DNA from: WHSW01 sp963781265
GTDB taxonomy: Bacteria; Actinomycetota; Thermoleophilia; Solirubrobacterales; 70-9
Direction of reading: 5' to 3'
DNA length: 64,000 bases
Assembly (NCBI GenBank): GCA_963781265.1
Contig: CAWAFH010000012.1
Coordinates: forward strand, 248,001 to 312,000
The position numbers and the translations under genes were made by a program. Below the pieces are notes generated by a model. That model had not been told where the DNA came from, ran no database searches, and worked only from the letters and a program-made list of their open reading frames with translations. Shown piece after piece: positions 15,428 through 24,915 of this stretch; position 1 is the first letter of the stretch; each line of letters starts with the position of its first letter.

Positions 15428-17293
15428 GTGCGCCAGCCATCCGCGGAGGGGATCCGCGCCGCGATCACCCGCAGGTTCAACAGCGTCCGCTACGCGGTCG
15501 GCGACGTCTTCTACGTGATCGGTCGCTTCCTGCTCAGCGCCGGGCGGTTGCTGATCAGGCTCCTCGTCTCGATCCGCCGCGGCGCGGCTCGCTTCTGGGG
15601 CTCGCTGTCGGTGATCGCCCGGCGACGTCTGGTCGCGGCGCTCGGGGCCGCCGTGCTGCTCGTGATCCTGTTCTCGGCCGTGGTCCCGAACCTGCCGTGT
15701 CAGCTCCCCGGCGGCGACAGCTGCCCGCCCGCCGACGATGCGGCCGAGCTGGTGCCGGGCGACGCGCTGGCCTACCTGCACGCCAACCTCGACCCCGACA
15801 GCGACGAATACGCGGCGGCCGCCGAGCTCGCCGGCCGGCTGCCGGTCTTCGGCGGCGAGCTGACGACCCGCGCGGCGGCGCTGATCCCGGGCCCGAGCAC
15901 CGGCCGGCTCGACTTCGACGCCGATGTGCGCCCGTGGTTCGGGGGCGAGGCGGCGGTGGCGGTGCTCGCCGGCACCGGGCCGGCGCCCGAGCGCGTCGAT
16001 CTGCTCGAGGTCGAGGACGCCGACGGCGCGAGCGAGTACGCGCGCTCGCTCGCGGTCGGCGACCCGCGGACGTCCGAGTACGAGGGGGTGGAGCTGAGCA
16101 TCGACCGCACCGGGATCGCCACCGCCCAGGTGGACGACTTCCTCGTCATCGGCACCGAGGACGGGGTGAGCGCCGTGATCGCGACCGCGACCGGGGCGGA
16201 CGAGGCGGCGGCGCCGCTCGCCGACGATCGGACCGCGACCGAGGTCCGCGACGAGCTTCCCGAGCACCGGTTCGCCGAGGCCTGGGTCTCGGCCGACGGC
16301 ATCGACCGGCTGCTGGCGCGCGGCTCCGGGACGCTCTCGACGTTGAGCCCGCTGATCTCGCCCGGCTCGAGCCGTGGCGCCGCCGCCTCGTTGAGCGCCG
16401 GCGACGACGGGCTCCAGCTCGCGGTCCGCAGCGCGCTCGATCCCGAGCGCGAGGATGCCGCGCCCGGCTTCTTCGACGCCTTCCCCGGCTTCGACCCGAG
16501 CCTCGACGACGATCTGCCGGCGCGCACGCTCGCCTACCTCGGGTTCGGCGCCCCGGCCGACACGGTCACGGCGCTGCTCTCGCAGGCGCGCTCGCAGGCC
16601 CCGGGGATCGCCGCCGGGTTCCGCGACCTGATTCAGGGCGTCCGGCGCAGCGCGGACCTCGACCTCGAGCGCGGGTTGCTGGGAGCGCTCGGCGACGAGG
16701 CCGCGGTTGCGCTCGAGCCGGCGGCCGGGGGCGACCTCGCGGCCGGGGCCCCGTACGCGCTGTTCGTGGCCGACGACGTCGACGAGGTCGCCGCCCGCGC
16801 GGGCCTCGCGGCGCTCGGCGGGTCGCTCACCGAGGGCTCGCGCGGCGGCGCAGCCGCACCGGCCTTCGGGCAGCAGGAGGTCGACGGGGTGCAGGCGAAC
16901 ACGGTCCGCGTCTCGCCAACCGTCGAGCTGACCTACGCGGTGTTCGACGGGATCGCCGCGATCGCCACGGACCCGGCCGGGGTCGCGACGATGATCGACG
17001 GGGACGGCGGGCTCGCCGACGAGGACCGATACCAGCGCGCCACCGAAGGCTTCGGAGACCAGGTCTCGCTGCAGGCGTACCTCGACCTCGACGGGCTCGT
17101 CGCGATCGGCGAGGCTGCCGGGCTCGCGGAGGACCCGCTCTACGCGACGTTCGCCGGCGACTTCCGACGGCTCGAGGCGCTCGGGCTCGCGGTCTCCACC
17201 GACGACGACGTGCTCGCCACCGACGCCCGCCTGATGGTCGGCGACGAGGCCGACGCGACGTCCACGAGCACCGGTCCGATTCCAACCGACTGA
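15428..17293 (+). CDS. DUF3352 domain membrane-anchored protein
   Basis: This 621-residue protein has a basic, partly amphipathic N-terminus, one clear membrane helix near residues 68-88 (RLVAALGAAVLLVILFSAVV) and a long acidic Ala/Gly/Asp-rich extracytoplasmic part starting NLPCQLPGGDSC. The region beginning AAELVPGDALAYLHANLD matches the actinobacterial DUF3352 family, of unknown function. It starts at GTG seven bases after a weak -10 (TAAAAC) that overlaps the der stop. It sits between der and metK, which need not imply a shared role. Confidence 0.75.
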   Translation: MRQPSAEGIRAAITRRFNSVRYAVGDVFYVIGRFLLSAGRLLIRLLVSIRRGAARFWGSLSVIARRRLVAALGAAVLLVILFSAVVPNLPCQLPGGDSCPPADDAAELVPGDALAYLHANLDPDSDEYAAAAELAGRLPVFGGELTTRAAALIPGPSTGRLDFDADVRPWFGGEAAVAVLAGTGPAPERVDLLEVEDADGASEYARSLAVGDPRTSEYEGVELSIDRTGIATAQVDDFLVIGTEDGVSAVIATATGADEAAAPLADDRTATEVRDELPEHRFAEAWVSADGIDRLLARGSGTLSTLSPLISPGSSRGAAASLSAGDDGLQLAVRSALDPEREDAAPGFFDAFPGFDPSLDDDLPARTLAYLGFGAPADTVTALLSQARSQAPGIAAGFRDLIQGVRRSADLDLERGLLGALGDEAAVALEPAAGGDLAAGAPYALFVADDVDEVAARAGLAALGGSLTEGSRGGAAAPAFGQQEVDGVQANTVRVSPTVELTYAVFDGIAAIATDPAGVATMIDGDGGLADEDRYQRATEGFGDQVSLQAYLDLDGLVAIGEAAGLAEDPLYATFAGDFRRLEALGLAVSTDDDVLATDARLMVGDEADATSTSTGPIPTD

Positions 17294-17328
17294 TCGGGGC
17301 TCGTTTTGCGTCTAACCTCCTGCGCCAT

Positions 17329-18579
17329 ATGACTGAGAAGCTTGGCGACAACGAGTACCTGTTCACGTCGGAGTCGGTCACCGAGGGCCACCCGGACAAG
17401 GTGGCCGACCAGATCTCCGACGGCGTCCTCGACGCCGTGCTCAGCGACGACGCGGCCGGGCGCGTGGCCTGCGAGACGCTGGTCAACACCGGCCTGGTCG
17501 TGGTCTCCGGCGAGATCTCCACCTCGACCTACGTCGACATCCCGGAGATCGCGCGCGCGACGATCCGCAAGATCGGCTACACCGACCCCGACCTCGGCTT
17601 CTCCGCCGACTCGTGCGCGGTTATCAACGCGATCGACAAGCAGTCGCCCGACATCGCCCAGGGCGTCGACCACGCGCTCGAGTCGCGGGTCGACCCGGCC
17701 GACGACGACGAGCTCGACGTGGACGGCGCCGGCGACCAGGGGATGATGTTCGGCTACGCGAGTCGCGAGACGCCCGAGCTGATGCCGATGCCGATCTCGC
17801 TCGCCCACAAGCTCGCCCACCGGCTCGCCGACGTGCGCAAGGCCGACGTCGTGCCCTACCTGCGCCCGGACGGCAAGACCCAGGTCACCGTCCGCTACGA
17901 GAACGGCTCGCCGATCGAGATCGAGAAGATCCTGATCTCGACCCAGCACCACGACGGCGTCGACACCGAGTCGATGATCCGTCCCGACCTGTGGGAGCAC
18001 GTCCTGCACCCGATCCTGCCGGCCGAGCTGTACGACGAGCGCAAGCTGAACACGAAGACGAACTTCCTCGTCAACCCGACCGGGCGCTTCGTGATCGGCG
18101 GCCCGGTCGGCGACGCCGGCCTCACCGGCCGCAAGATCATCGTCGACACCTACGGCGGCATGGCCCGCCACGGTGGCGGCGCCTTCTCGGGCAAGGACCC
18201 GTCGAAGGTCGACCGCTCGGCCGCCTACGCGGCGCGCTGGGTTGCCAAGAACGTGGTCGCCGCCGGCCTCGCCGACCGCTGCGAGGTCCAGGTCGCCTAC
18301 GCGATCGGCGTCGCGCACCCCGTCAGCGTGATGGTCGAGACGTTCGGGACCGAGAAGATCGGCCGGGCCAAGATCGCCGAGCTCGTCTCCGAGCACTTCG
18401 ATCTGCGTCCCGGCTCGTTCCGCAAGGAGCTGCGCCTGCACCGGCCGATCTACCAGAAGACCGCCGCCTACGGGCACTTCGGCCGCGACGACCACGACTT
18501 CACCTGGGAGCGCACCGACCGCGCCGACGCGCTGCGCGAGGCGGCCGGGCTGACGGCCGAGTCCCGCGCCCCCGCCTGA
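17329..18579 (+). CDS. metK: S-adenosylmethionine synthetase
   Basis: This 416-residue enzyme makes SAM from methionine and ATP. It has TSESVTEGHPDKVADQISD at the N-terminus, the signature GAGDQGMMFGYA and the P-loop-like GGGAFSGKDPSKVDRSAAY. The ATG at 17329 gives the standard N-terminus. TAACCT at 17313-17318 ends ten bases before it, and a 15-bp stretch around this box is identical to the rpsP promoter. The leader is too short for a SAM riboswitch. Other open frames across this region are shadows. Confidence 0.97.
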   Translation: MTEKLGDNEYLFTSESVTEGHPDKVADQISDGVLDAVLSDDAAGRVACETLVNTGLVVVSGEISTSTYVDIPEIARATIRKIGYTDPDLGFSADSCAVINAIDKQSPDIAQGVDHALESRVDPADDDELDVDGAGDQGMMFGYASRETPELMPMPISLAHKLAHRLADVRKADVVPYLRPDGKTQVTVRYENGSPIEIEKILISTQHHDGVDTESMIRPDLWEHVLHPILPAELYDERKLNTKTNFLVNPTGRFVIGGPVGDAGLTGRKIIVDTYGGMARHGGGAFSGKDPSKVDRSAAYAARWVAKNVVAAGLADRCEVQVAYAIGVAHPVSVMVETFGTEKIGRAKIAELVSEHFDLRPGSFRKELRLHRPIYQKTAAYGHFGRDDHDFTWERTDRADALREAAGLTAESRAPA

Positions 18580-18953
18580 GCGGCTCGCGCGCCGCCGGCG
18601 CGGGGCGCCACGGCCGCTCGGACGGAAAGCTGAACGTTCCCGGCGGGGGCGCCGAGAGGCGGGTTTGTCCTGCTGGGCGACAATAAGCCGCCTCTCGGCG
18701 GGTCCAGAGGGCTGAGCGCCGTGGACGAGACCGCGGAACGCACAACGGCGCGCTCCGCGACCGACCGCGCGGCACCATCAACTGAGCGGCGATTGGCCCG
18801 AAAAGCGGGCCGAGATCCGGACGGTTCGCCGATCACGAGACGCCGGACTTCGCGCGCCGGCGGCTAGAGCAACGTCTCCGGGACGCTCGGCGCGGGATCG
18901 CTTTGGACGGGCGGGTCGCTTCCAGGCACGGACTGCTTGCCTGCGCGCGCCGC
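18580..18953. other. Non-coding gap between metK and the PH-domain gene
   Basis: This 374-bp convergent gap contains no convincing reading frame. It holds the strong hairpin annotated at 18650-18700 and a smaller one at 18795-18811 (GGCCCG-AAAAG-CGGGCC). Nothing else was recognised. Confidence 0.6.
18650..18700. terminator. Long perfect hairpin, probable bidirectional terminator
   Basis: A 13-bp perfect inverted repeat (CGCCGAGAGGCGG at 18650-18662 and its complement at 18688-18700) surrounds a 25-base loop. The loop can pair further through TTGTC and GACAA. It lies 70 bp after metK in a convergent gap. There is no T-run, so U-less termination is inferred; a small structured RNA is the alternative. 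Confidence 0.55.
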
Positions 18954-19496
18954 TCAGGCGGGCGGTGCCGGCTCGCCCGGCGCCCGGCGCGGGGGCTGGT
19001 CGCCGAGCCCCTCGGTCGAGGCGACGCCCGTCGCCTGGTCGACCATGTGGACGACCTCGCCGGGGTCGGCGACGCCGTCGAAGGTGAAGTTGTAGTCGTC
19101 GCCCGCGGCGGTGTCGAAGTCCACGTTGCCGATCTGCAGCATCCGCTGGATCACGCTCTGCTGGTAGTTCACGTTCTGCACCCGCTCCAGCCGCGTCTCC
19201 TGGATCGTCCGCGAGACGATCCCGCGCTTGATGTGCAGGCGCCGGTTGGTGATCGTGTAGTTCGTCGCGACCCGCTTGATGAACCCGATCAGGATCGTCA
19301 GCGCGACCCCGACCAGGGCGACGATCGTGACCAAGCCCTTGTCGGTCTCGTCGCCGATCGTCCCCGTGGCGAGCGCGATCAGCAGGCAGATCACCGCGGT
19401 CACGGCGATCCCCTTCAGATAGAAGTCGAGGATCGCCCTCCAGGAGGGGTGGCCCTCGTAGAGGATCTGCTCGCCGGGGTGGAGCTTGGGCGCCAC
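18954..19496 (-). CDS. PH-domain (bPH2/DUF304) membrane protein
   Basis: This 180-residue protein has two hydrophobic segments (ILDFYLKGIAVTAVICLLIA and LVTIVALVGVALTILIGF) followed by a bacterial PH-like domain containing YTITNRRLHIKRGIVSRTIQE and RVQNVNYQQSVIQRMLQIGNVDF, typical of YdbS/YvbH-like proteins. The C-terminus is a Pro/Gly-rich tail. The start GTG is supported by TAGACT on the minus strand, seven bases upstream. Function is unknown. Confidence 0.75.
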   Translation of the reverse strand: MAPKLHPGEQILYEGHPSWRAILDFYLKGIAVTAVICLLIALATGTIGDETDKGLVTIVALVGVALTILIGFIKRVATNYTITNRRLHIKRGIVSRTIQETRLERVQNVNYQQSVIQRMLQIGNVDFDTAAGDDYNFTFDGVADPGEVVHMVDQATGVASTEGLGDQPPRRAPGEPAPPA

Positions 19497-19556
19497 GCGC
19501 GGCAGTCTAAACCCGCCGGGGGCGTCTCCGCCGACGCCGCGCCTACGCTGGCGCCG

Positions 19557-21738
19557 ATGCCGATTGCCAAGGTCGAGCCGCTGACCACCGCCCGCGCGCT
19601 GCGGGGGCCGTTCGACTACCTGCTGCCCGAGCGCCTCGGCGAGGTCGGGGTCGGCACCCTGCTCGAGGTCCCGTTCGGGCGCCGGCGCCTGCTCGGCGTC
19701 GTCGTCGAGGTCGCCGAGCGCAGCCAGCTGCCGCCGGAGCGCCTCGCGGAGCCGATCGCGGCGCTCGAGGCCGGCGTCTCGCCGGAGCTGGTCGAACTGG
19801 CGCTCTGGGTGGCGCGCGAGTACTGCTCGACCCCGGCTCGCGGCCTCGATCTGGTGCTGCCCCCGGGGACGGGCTCGACCCGCGGCCAGACGGCGGCCCG
19901 GACCGAGATCACCGCCCGCGCGGCGGGCTCGGCCTCGATCGCGTTGGAGCGCGAGACGCTCGGGCCGGTGCAGCGGCGCGCCCTCGAGTTGCTGGTCGGC
20001 GCCGAGGCTGAGCTCGGCGGCGGCGAGCTGGCCGCGGCCGGGATCGCCCGTGACGCGCTGCGCCGGCTCGAGCGCCGCGGCCTGGTCGAGCTCGGCGAGC
20101 GACAGGTGCGCCGGCGCCCACGCGCCGCCTCGATCGGCGCGCGAGGCGGCCCGGTCGCGCTCGATCCCGCGCAGCGGCGGGCGCTCGACCGGATCGTCGC
20201 CGGGCTCGACGGCGGCGGGGCGGAGCTGCTCCTGCACGGCGTCACCGGCTCCGGCAAGACCGAGGTCTACCTCGCCGCCGCCGAGGCGGCGCTGGAGCGC
20301 GGGCCGCGGGGTGATCATCGGAGTGCCGGAGATCGGGATGACGCCGCAGGCGGTCTCGCGCTTCGTCTCGCGCTTCGGTGACTCGGTCGCGGTCCTGCAC
20401 TCGCGCCTCGGGGTCGGCGAGCGCCGCGACGAGTGGCACCGGCTGCGCGACGGCGAGGCGCGGATCTGCGTCGGGCCGCGGTCGGCGATCTTCGCGCCGA
20501 TCTCGGGCCTCGGCCTGATCGTCGTCGACGAGGAGCACGACGCCTCCTACAAGCAGGAGGGCGACCCGCGCTACGACGCGCGCGAGGTCGCCCGGCGGCG
20601 GGCCGCCCAGAACGGCGCAGCCCTCGTGCTCGGCTCGGCGACCCCGCGGCCCGAGAGCTGGCTCGAGCTCGAGCGGATCGAGCTCTCGGAGCGCGTCGAC
20701 GGCCGGCCGATGCCGGCGGTCGAGGTGCTGGACATGCGCCGGCGTGACGGCCGCGAGGGGCCGCTCCATCCGCGCACGCGAGCGGCGCTGGCCGAGCTTC
20801 GCGGCGGCGCCGGGAAGGCGATCGTGCTCGTCAACCGGCGCGGCTGGGCCCCCTATCTGGCCTGCCGGGGATGCGGCTGGGCGGCCGAGTGCCCGAGCTG
20901 CGACGTCTCGCTGGTCGTCCACCGCGCCGGCGAGGGCCTGCGCTGCCACCACTGCGGCCACGCCGAGCGGCTGCCGCGCGAATGCCCGGAGTGCGGCTCG
21001 GTGACCCTGGCCCGGGCCGGCGCCGGCAGCCAGAGGATCGAGGACGAGATCGCCGCCGCCGCGGCGCCGCTGCCGGTCTTTCGCCTCGACGCCGACAGCA
21101 CGGCTCGCCAGGGCGGCCACCTCGAGATCCTCGAGCGCTTCCAGGCGGCCGAGTCGGGCGTCCTGGTCGGCACGCAGATGGTCGCCAAGGGCCACGACTT
21201 CCCCGACGTCGTGCTCGGGGTCGTGATCGACGCCGACTCGACCCTGCGCTTCCCGGACCTCCGGGCCGAGGAGCGCACCTTCGCGCTCGTCGCCCAGCTC
21301 GCGGGGCGCAGCGGCCGCGGCGGGCGCGCCGGCCGGGTGCTGGTGCAGACGATGGCGCCCGAGGCCGAGGCGATCGTCCGCGCCGCCGCCCATGACGCCG
21401 AGGGCTTTCTCGCCGGGGAGCTCGAGCGCCGCCGGGAGCTCGGCTACCCGCCGTTCGCCCACCTGATCCGGGTCGAGCTCTCGCATCCCGAGGCCGCGAA
21501 GCTCGACCCGGCGGCCGGCGGCCTGCGCGATGCGCTCGCCGCCGGGCTGCCCGAGGGCGCGGTCGCCCTCGGGCCGGCGCCGCGGTTTCGCCTGCGCGGC
21601 CGCGAGCGCCGCCAGATCGTGATCAAGGCGCCCGACCGCGGGCCCGCGGTGGCGGTGATCCGCGAGGTCGTCCACGAACAGGCGCGCGCCGGGCGGCTGC
21701 GCGAGATCAAGCTCTCCGTCGACGTCGATTCGCAGTAG
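19557..21738 (+). pseudogene. priA: Primosomal helicase PriA, frameshifted as read
   Basis: The N-terminal part opens MPIAKVEPLTTARALRGPFDYLLP and continues through the helicase P-loop GVTGSGKTEVYLAAAEAALERG. The frame then breaks and continues in the +1 frame with RGVIIGVPEIGMTPQAVSRF, the DEEH box VVDEEHDASYKQ, the zinc-binding cysteines (CRGCGWAAECPSCD, CHHCGHAERLPRECPECGS) and GRSGRGGRAG. The break lies at about 20301-20310 in GGGCCGCGGGG. Removing one G from the GGG at 20301-20303 restores one frame of about 726 residues. PriA restarts collapsed forks and is rarely lost, so a sequencing error is more likely than a true pseudogene. TACGCT ends seven bases before the ATG. Confidence 0.85.
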
Positions 21739-21783
21739 CGCTCGCCCGGGCGCCCCGCGAGCCGCCGAAATACACTCGCTTGC

Positions 21784-22416
21784 ATGTCCGAGGCAACCGA
21801 ACATCAGCTCGAGGACGAGACCAGCGAGGTCTCCGAGCCGCGGCACGAGGGAGGGCTGACCGACGACGAGCGCGAGCGGCGCGCCGCCGCGCTGTCCCAT
21901 GTGGTCACGTTCGGCGATCCGGTGCTGCGCTCGCGCGCCTCCGAGATCTCCGAGTTCGGCCCCGACCTCGCCGCCGAAGCGGAGCGCATGGTCGAGATCA
22001 TGCGCGGCGCGATGGGCGTCGGCCTCGCCGCGACCCAGCTCGGCGCGCTGCGCCGGCTGCTGGTCTTCCAGGCCACCGCGGACGGGCCCGCGACCGCCGT
22101 CGTCAACCCGCAGGTGGAGTGGCTGTCCGCGGAGCTCGCGACCGCCGAGGAGGGCTGCCTCAGCCTGCCGGGGATCGGGCTCGACGTCGAGCGCGCCCTG
22201 CACGCCCGGGTCAGCGGCATCGACGTCCAGGGCGAGCCGCTGCTGCTCGAGGCCTCGGGGCTCGAGGCGCGGGTGCTGCAGCACGAGATCGACCATCTCG
22301 ACGGCGTCCTGATCATCGACCGGACCACGCGCGAGCAGCGCAAGGGGGCCCTGAGGGCGCTGCGCGAGGGCACCAGCTACAGCCCGGAGACCGATCCCGA
22401 GCCCGACGACGGGTGA
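21784..22416 (+). CDS. def: Peptide deformylase
   Basis: This 210-residue metalloenzyme removes the formyl group from nascent proteins. It has all three motifs: GVGLAATQLG, EEGCLSLPG (metal Cys) and QHEIDHLDG (metal His pair and catalytic Glu). About 36 acidic residues precede the usual PDF start (VVTFGDPVL). TACACT at 21771-21776 ends seven bases before the ATG and supports this longer form. It overlaps fmt by GTGA, the classic def-fmt pair. Confidence 0.96.
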   Translation: MSEATEHQLEDETSEVSEPRHEGGLTDDERERRAAALSHVVTFGDPVLRSRASEISEFGPDLAAEAERMVEIMRGAMGVGLAATQLGALRRLLVFQATADGPATAVVNPQVEWLSAELATAEEGCLSLPGIGLDVERALHARVSGIDVQGEPLLLEASGLEARVLQHEIDHLDGVLIIDRTTREQRKGALRALREGTSYSPETDPEPDDG

Positions 22417-23315
22417 GGGTCGTCTTCCTCGGCACCTCGGACTTCGCCGCCGCCGTCCTGCGCGGGCTCGCCGCCGGCCCGCACCGGCCGGAGCTGGTCG
22501 TCACGCCGCCGGACCGCCGGCGCGGCCGCGGGCGCCGCACCGCGCCGGTGCCGGTCGCCGCAGCCGCCGAGGAGCTCGGGATCGACGTCCTGCGCACCGA
22601 GGCGACCGAGAGCGACGAGGCGCTCGAGCGGATCCGCGCCGCCGAGCCCGACGTGGGCGTCGTCTGCGCCTTCGGCCAGCTGCTGCGCGAGCCGTTGCTG
22701 AGCGAGCTGGAGCTGCTCAACGTGCACCCGTCGCTGCTGCCGCGCTGGCGCGGCGCGGCCCCGATCGAGCGCGCGATCCTCGCCGGCGATGAGGAGACCG
22801 GGGTCTCGATCATGGGCGTCACCGCGAGCCTCGACTCGGGCCCGGTCGCCCTGCGCGAGGCGCTGGAGATCGGCGACGACGACTTCGGCCGGCTCTCCGA
22901 GCGGCTCGAGGCGCTCGGCACCCGGCTGCTGGTCGAGGCGCTCGACCGCCGTGCCGCCGGCTCGCTCGAGCTCGCCGAGCAGGACGAGTCGGCGGTGACG
23001 TACGCGGAGAAGATCGGCCCCGAGGACCGGCGCCTCGACCCGGCCGCCACGGCGATCGAGCTCGAGCGCCGCGTCCGGGCGCTGCACCCGCACATCGGCG
23101 CCTACCTCGAGCTGGCCGGCGGCGAGCGGCTCGGCGTCGAGGAGGCGCGCGCGGAGCCCGGCCGGCTCGCGGCGGGAGCGATCGACGCCGGCGGCGGCCT
23201 GCGCCTCGGCTGTCGCGAGGGCGTGCTGAGGCTCGAGCGCGTGAAGCCGGCCGGCGGGCGGCCGATGGACGCGGAGGCCTACCTGCGCGGGCACCCGCTG
23301 CCCGAACTCGCGTGA
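22413..23315 (+). CDS. fmt: Methionyl-tRNA formyltransferase
   Basis: This 300-residue enzyme formylates initiator Met-tRNA. It opens RVVFLGTSDFAAAVLRGLA and has the catalytic region LLNVHPSLLPRWRGAAPIERAILAGDEETGVSIM (Asn, His and downstream Asp conserved). The C-terminal OB-like domain follows. The GTG start in the GTGA overlap with def gives the expected N-terminus. It in turn overlaps rsmB by GTGA. Confidence 0.96.
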   Translation: MRVVFLGTSDFAAAVLRGLAAGPHRPELVVTPPDRRRGRGRRTAPVPVAAAAEELGIDVLRTEATESDEALERIRAAEPDVGVVCAFGQLLREPLLSELELLNVHPSLLPRWRGAAPIERAILAGDEETGVSIMGVTASLDSGPVALREALEIGDDDFGRLSERLEALGTRLLVEALDRRAAGSLELAEQDESAVTYAEKIGPEDRRLDPAATAIELERRVRALHPHIGAYLELAGGERLGVEEARAEPGRLAAGAIDAGGGLRLGCREGVLRLERVKPAGGRPMDAEAYLRGHPLPELA

Positions 23316-24688
23316 GCGCCTCGGTCACCCCGGCGCGAGCCCTCGCGTACGAGATCCTCAGGCGGACGTTCGAGGATGGGGCCTGGACCGACCGCGCCTT
23401 CACCGCGGCCGCGAGCCGCGCCGAGCTCGATGGCCGCGAGCTCGCCCAGGCGCGCCGCCTCGCGTATGGCTCGGTGCAGCGGCGCGCGACCACCGACCAC
23501 GTCGTCGCGACCCTGGCCGGGCGCCGCGGCGGCCGCGTCGACGCCGCCGCGATCGCCGCCCTGCGACTCGGCCTCTACGAGCTCCTGTTCTCCGAGACCG
23601 CGGATCACGCGGCCGTCGATCAGGCGGTCGAGCTCGCCAAGCAGGGCATGCGCCGGACCGGTGGCGCCGGGCGGGCGCGGGCGGCGAGCGGGTTCGTCAA
23701 CGCGATCCTGCGCCGCGCCGCGGCGGAGCGCGACGAGCTGCTCGCGGCCCTCGACGATTCGACCCCGGCCGGGGCCGCGATCGCCCATTCGTACCCGGAC
23801 TGGCTCGCCGAGCTGTGGTGGGAGGAGCTCGGCGAGGTCGAGGCGCGCCTGCTGATGGCGGCCATGAACGAGCCGGCCGAGACCGCCTTCCGGGTCAACA
23901 CGCTGCGCGCCGAGCCCGCGACGGTCGCCGCCGACCTGCGCTCCGCCGGGGTCGAGGTCGACGGGCCCGGATCGGGCGGGTTGCTCGACCCGGCGGACTG
24001 CCTCGTCGTCGACACCGCCGGCGAGCCGGTCGGGGCGCGGGCGGCGACCGGCGAGCTGATCCCGCAGTCGCGCGGCTCGCAGGCGGTGATCGCGGTGCTC
24101 GACCCGCAGCCCGGCGAGCGGGTGCTCGACCTGTGCGCGGGGCCCGGGATCAAGACGACCGCGATCGCGGCGCGGATGCGCAACCGCGGCGAGCTCGTCT
24201 CGTTCGAGCTCGACCCGCGCCGCGCCGCCGAGGTCGAGGCGCTGTGCGCCCGCGCCGGCGTGACCTGCGGGCGGGTGGAGGTCGCCGACGCGACCGAGGC
24301 CGACCTCGGATCGGGCTACGATCGCATCCTCTTGGACCCGCCCTGCTCAGATCTGGGAACGCTCGCCTCGCGCCCCGATGCGCGCTGGCGCAAGGCGCCC
24401 GAGGACGGCGAGCGCCTCGCCGCGCTGCAGCGCCGGCTGCTGGTCCGCGCCGCGCGGGCGCTCGCCCCGGGCGGCACGCTCGCCTACTCGACCTGCACGA
24501 TCTCGGCCCGCGAGAACGAGGCGGTCGCGGGCGGGCTCGGCGAGTACGCGAGCGGCGTGGCGGCCGACGATCTGTCGCGCGCCGAACCGCGCCTGGCCTC
24601 GCGAGCCGACCAGCGCTTCCTGCAGCTGTTGCCCGAGCGCGACTCGACCACCGGCTTCTTCATCGCCCGCTTCCGGAGCGCCGCCTGA
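23312..24688 (+). CDS. rsmB: 16S rRNA (cytosine-C5) methyltransferase, RsmB
   Basis: This 458-residue protein has an N-terminal NusB-like helical domain (residues 1-150) and a C-terminal SAM methyltransferase domain. SAM binding is at VLDLCAGPGIKTTAIAARM. The two catalytic cysteines of m5C enzymes lie in DPPCSDLGTL and STCTISARENE. By homology it methylates C967 of 16S rRNA. It is coupled to fmt (GTGA) and to the next gene (TGATG). Confidence 0.93.
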   Translation: MSASVTPARALAYEILRRTFEDGAWTDRAFTAAASRAELDGRELAQARRLAYGSVQRRATTDHVVATLAGRRGGRVDAAAIAALRLGLYELLFSETADHAAVDQAVELAKQGMRRTGGAGRARAASGFVNAILRRAAAERDELLAALDDSTPAGAAIAHSYPDWLAELWWEELGEVEARLLMAAMNEPAETAFRVNTLRAEPATVAADLRSAGVEVDGPGSGGLLDPADCLVVDTAGEPVGARAATGELIPQSRGSQAVIAVLDPQPGERVLDLCAGPGIKTTAIAARMRNRGELVSFELDPRRAAEVEALCARAGVTCGRVEVADATEADLGSGYDRILLDPPCSDLGTLASRPDARWRKAPEDGERLAALQRRLLVRAARALAPGGTLAYSTCTISARENEAVAGGLGEYASGVAADDLSRAEPRLASRADQRFLQLLPERDSTTGFFIARFRSAA

Positions 24689-24915
24689 TGGCCGACGATC
24701 GCGCGATCCGGCGGCCGTCGTGCCCCGGGTGTGGCGAGCCGTGGCTGCGACCGACCCAGCTTCCCGGGCGCTACCGCTGCGTCTTCTGCCTGCGCCGCTA
24801 CGAGCTCGTCTCCGGCTGCCCGAACTGCGGCGAGCACCAGACGATGGTCAGGATGTCCGCCGACGAGGACCTGCTCTGCCAGCACTGCGGCCACTCGATG
24901 TTGACCCCCGTATGA
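24688..24915 (+). CDS. Small four-knuckle zinc-ribbon protein
   Basis: This 75-residue protein has four CxxC pairs: CPGCGEPW, CVFCLRR, CPNCGEH and CQHCGHS. They are spaced to form two zinc ribbons, and little else is present. It overlaps rsmB by TGATG and rpe by ATGA, so it is a genuine coupled gene. The role is unknown. RNA or protein binding in translation is suggested only by its def-fmt-rsmB neighbours. Confidence 0.8.
   Translation: MADDRAIRRPSCPGCGEPWLRPTQLPGRYRCVFCLRRYELVSGCPNCGEHQTMVRMSADEDLLCQHCGHSMLTPV

Noticed and set aside
17295..17328. SAM riboswitch upstream of metK
   Set aside because: Only 35 bp separate it from the previous stop and a -10 box occupies this space.
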